Shown: piece after piece, positions 60,855-64,000 of the stretch
Layout: the number at the start of each line of letters is the position of its first letter
Position numbering within the stretch: the stretch's first letter is position 1
Origin: Gammaproteobacteria bacterium
Lineage (GTDB): Bacteria > Pseudomonadota > Gammaproteobacteria > Burkholderiales > Burkholderiaceae_B
DNA length: 64,000 nt
Reading direction: 5' to 3'
Assembly: GCA_018815245.1 (NCBI GenBank)
Contig: JAHIXK010000014.1
Location: 18,508-82,507, forward strand
Translations under genes and position numbers: made by a program
Notes under the pieces: generated by a model
Told to the model about the DNA's origin: nothing
The model's database searches: none
The model's input: only the letters and a program-made list of their open reading frames with translations

Positions 60855-61181
60855 ATGGCTGAACCACCCAAGGTCAAGCCCAAGGAATTCTTTATTCTCG
60901 GACTTACGTCAGCGGGAAGGCCCTTTCGTCCTTCAGATTGGGCAGAGCGCCTGTGTGGCGTGCTTTCCTGCTATCGCCCGCCAGGGCGCCAACAAAGCCA
61001 GCAACACCTTGCTTACAGCCCTTATGCGAAACCCATCGTGATGAACAATGTGAAGTGTGTGGTGGTGGATGAACGCCTGCGCGACATTGAACCCATGGCC
61101 ATGACCTTCGTGCTGAATTTCGCCAGAGACAACGATTTACAACTGCTGGACGCGTGTTTGCTGCCCGATCCTGATCAATGA
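60855..61181 (+). CDS. DUF3579 domain-containing protein
   Basis: PKEFFILGLTSAGRPFRPSDWAERLCGVLSCY...YSPYAKPIV pattern, near rpsT/murJ. Confidence 0.78.
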   Translation: MAEPPKVKPKEFFILGLTSAGRPFRPSDWAERLCGVLSCYRPPGRQQSQQHLAYSPYAKPIVMNNVKCVVVDERLRDIEPMAMTFVLNFARDNDLQLLDACLLPDPDQ

Positions 61182-61235
61182 GCTAGCTCAGTGACTTGGC
61201 TCAGTGATTCAGAACACTAAATCTGAGAAAACACA

Positions 61236-61265
61236 AAGAGCCCCTTTCAATCGAGGGGCTTTTTC
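61236..61265. terminator. Bidirectional terminator between DUF3579 gene and rpsT
   Basis: aaagagcccctttcaatcgaggggcttttt. Confidence 0.8.
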
Positions 61266-61289
61266 ATGTTGGGCAAACCATGGAAACTT

Positions 61290-61556
61290 TTAAGCAGCCA
61301 TGCCTTTGACAAGTGCAGACAAGCGTGACTTGTTGCGTGAGGCCTTGTTCTTGTGGATCAGGTCTTTGTCTGCCACGCGGTCCAGAATGCTGGTTGTTTC
61401 GCGATACACTGCTTGTGCAGCAGTTTTGTCGCCTGCTTCAACGGCAGCGCGTACTTTTTTAACCGCAGTTCTCATCGCCGAGCGAATGGCAGAATTGTGC
61501 GCATTTGCTTTGGCGGCTTGTTTTGCGCGCTTGCGCGCCTGTGCTGAATTGGCCAT
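61290..61556 (-). CDS. rpsT: 30S ribosomal protein S20
   Basis: [44 protein letters not shown]. Confidence 0.98.
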   Translation of the reverse strand: MANSAQARKRAKQAAKANAHNSAIRSAMRTAVKKVRAAVEAGDKTAAQAVYRETTSILDRVADKDLIHKNKASRNKSRLSALVKGMAA

Positions 61557-61631
61557 ATTGCTTGTGTTCCAGGGTGTAGAATTCGAAAACCCGCAATTTT
61601 AACAAAATACTAGCCTTTTAACAATCACTAT

Positions 61632-63191
61632 ATGAATTTATTGAAGTCGGCTGCCGCGGTCAGTGCCATGACCATGCTCTCCAGAATCACCGGTTTGATT
61701 CGAGAGACAATCACCGCGCGCCTTTTGGGGGCGGGGGCTGAATCCGATGCCTTTTTCATCGCCTTTCGAATTCCCAATTTGCTGCGCCGCTTGTTTGCCG
61801 AGGGTGCTTTTTCCCAGTCCTTCATTCCCATTCTGTCTCAAACCAATGCCACCGAAGGCAAGCTGGCTGCTGTCGATCTTGCACGGCGGGTCAGTTCGCT
61901 CCTGTTTCTCAGTTTGCTGTTGATTGTTGTGCTGGGTGTGCTTGGTGGCAGTTGGGTGGTCATGGGCATGGCCAGCGGTCTGGAGCAGGGCAGCGATCAG
62001 TTTGAGCTGACCGTGCTGCTTACCCAGTGGATGTTTCCATATATTCTTTTAATCTCAATGGTGGCATTGGCGTCGGGCCTGTTGAACACTTTCCGTTCAT
62101 TCGCCCTGCCTGCATTCGCCCCCGTGTTGCTGAACATCAGTTTTATCGCCGGTGCCTTGCTGCTTGCCCCGTATTTTGATCAGGCCGTGAAGGCCTTTGC
62201 AATTTCTGTCATGGTGGGTGGTGTGTTGCAGGTGGCCGTGCTTTGGTATGGCTTGGCCCGCACGGGTTGCCTGATCAACCCGTTTGCAGGATTTGGATCC
62301 ATAAAATCTGCCTGGCAGGATGAGCGCGTGCGCCGTGTGTTGAAAAACATGGTGCCAGCCACGCTGGCAGTCTCTGTGGCTCAAATCAGTTTGATCATCA
62401 ACACCAATATTGCATCGCATTTGGACAAGGGCAGTGTGTCCTGGATTTCGTATGGCGATCGCTTGATGGAATTTCCCACCGCCTTGCTGGGGGTTGCCTT
62501 GGGCACGGTGCTGTTGCCCTCTCTTTCGGCGGCAGCTACCCGCAGTCACGAAGAATATTCGCGCCTGATGGATTGGGGGCTGCGCCTGACCGTTGTGTTT
62601 GTATTGCCAGCAGCGGTGGGCATGGGGCTGTTTTCAGATGCGCTGGTGGCCTTGTTGTTTCATTATGGCCGTTTCGATGCCAATGATGTTGCCATGACCA
62701 GCCAGGCCGTGATGGCCTACAGCCTTGGCTTGGCTGGTTTGGTGCTTGTAAAAATTCTGGCCCCGGGCTTTTATGCCAAGCAAGACATACGCACCCCAGT
62801 AAAAATCGGCATTGTGGTGGTGCTCTCAACCCAGCTCATGAACCTTGTCACTGTGCCTATGCTGGGCCATGCCGGTTTGCCGCTCAGTGTCAGTGTGGGG
62901 GCTTTGCTGAATGCGGGGGTGTTGTATTGGGGTTTGCGCAGGCGTGGGCTTTATACGCCGTCTGCGGGCTGGGGTTTGTACTTCATGAAAGTGTTGCTGG
63001 CCGCTGTGGTTATGGGGGCAGCCCTGTGGGCAATGAACCGGCAGTTTGACTGGCTTGCAATGGCGTCAACGCCAGCCATTCGTATTGGGTTTGTTCTGGG
63101 TGTTATTGCCGCATGTGGCGCAGTGTACTTTGCGGTGTTGGCTTTGTTGGGTTTGAACCCGAAAAGGCTGATCCGAAAGCCTGCGATGTGA
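61632..63191 (+). CDS. murJ: Lipid II flippase MurJ
   Basis: LLKSAAAVSAMTMLSRITGLIRETITARLLGAGAESDAFFIAFRIPNLLRRLFAEGAFSQSFIPI. Confidence 0.97.
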   Translation: MNLLKSAAAVSAMTMLSRITGLIRETITARLLGAGAESDAFFIAFRIPNLLRRLFAEGAFSQSFIPILSQTNATEGKLAAVDLARRVSSLLFLSLLLIVVLGVLGGSWVVMGMASGLEQGSDQFELTVLLTQWMFPYILLISMVALASGLLNTFRSFALPAFAPVLLNISFIAGALLLAPYFDQAVKAFAISVMVGGVLQVAVLWYGLARTGCLINPFAGFGSIKSAWQDERVRRVLKNMVPATLAVSVAQISLIINTNIASHLDKGSVSWISYGDRLMEFPTALLGVALGTVLLPSLSAAATRSHEEYSRLMDWGLRLTVVFVLPAAVGMGLFSDALVALLFHYGRFDANDVAMTSQAVMAYSLGLAGLVLVKILAPGFYAKQDIRTPVKIGIVVVLSTQLMNLVTVPMLGHAGLPLSVSVGALLNAGVLYWGLRRRGLYTPSAGWGLYFMKVLLAAVVMGAALWAMNRQFDWLAMASTPAIRIGFVLGVIAACGAVYFAVLALLGLNPKRLIRKPAM

Positions 63192-63252
63192 GGCTCGTTC
63201 TGTAAGGTCGGTTCCCCGCGCCGATTGAGCGGGGGGACTTCGCCTGCTTTCC

Positions 63253-63957
<705 letters not shown>

Positions 63958-64000
63958 TTACAACAGGCGATATTTTTGGCCGTTTTTATTATTCGAGGCC

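Noticed and set aside
61183-61210. Imperfect tandem repeat gctcagtgactt/ggctcagtgatt after the DUF3579 gene
   Set aside because: Only two short copies; no evidence of function or of a larger array.
63209-63240. GC hairpin between murJ and adk (gttccccgc...gcggggggac) as a terminator
   Set aside because: Stem has a bulge and no T-run on either strand; too weak to call.

Overview
This window looks like ordinary core chromosome of a betaproteobacterium. Gene order and protein similarity suggest Burkholderiales, possibly Limnobacter-like; that placement is inference, since no search was run. I support about 60 protein-coding genes. The main blocks are: gph-ubiG-ompA-like-amidohydrolase, with the tmRNA gene downstream; a long plus-strand run gyrA-serC-pheA-hisC-tyrA-aroA-cmk-rpsA-ihfB-lapA-lapB-hldA(rfaE1)-hldD; rpsP-rimM-trmD-rplS; recG/ridA; an APC-type permease, then oxyR-ubiA; proC-yggS versus pilT-gpx; proA-holA-lptE-leuS versus uvrD; a membrane protein-thrB-LOG versus polA; a Rieske oxygenase versus xseB-ispA-dxs-folE2; and DUF3579, rpsT, murJ, adk. 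Two non-coding RNA genes can be argued from sequence: one-piece tmRNA (ssrA, minus strand 6249-6632) and a probable 6S RNA (ssrS, plus strand about 25172-25340, followed by a canonical terminator). I saw no CRISPR array, prophage, IS element, integrase, toxin-antitoxin module or tRNA gene. I found no convincing undescribed system. The items most worth a second look are the long, divergent tmRNA tag (ANDSSFSPELKLAA), the back-to-back CATATG starts of the LOG gene and polA, the KimA/KUP-like permease with a soluble C-terminal domain, the long tail-to-tail gene overlaps (ubiA/proC, lysR/rarD), several perfect inverted repeats in regulatory gaps, and the probable 6S RNA next to a TM2-domain gene. 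All product names come from recognising motifs and families in the translations, not from database searches.
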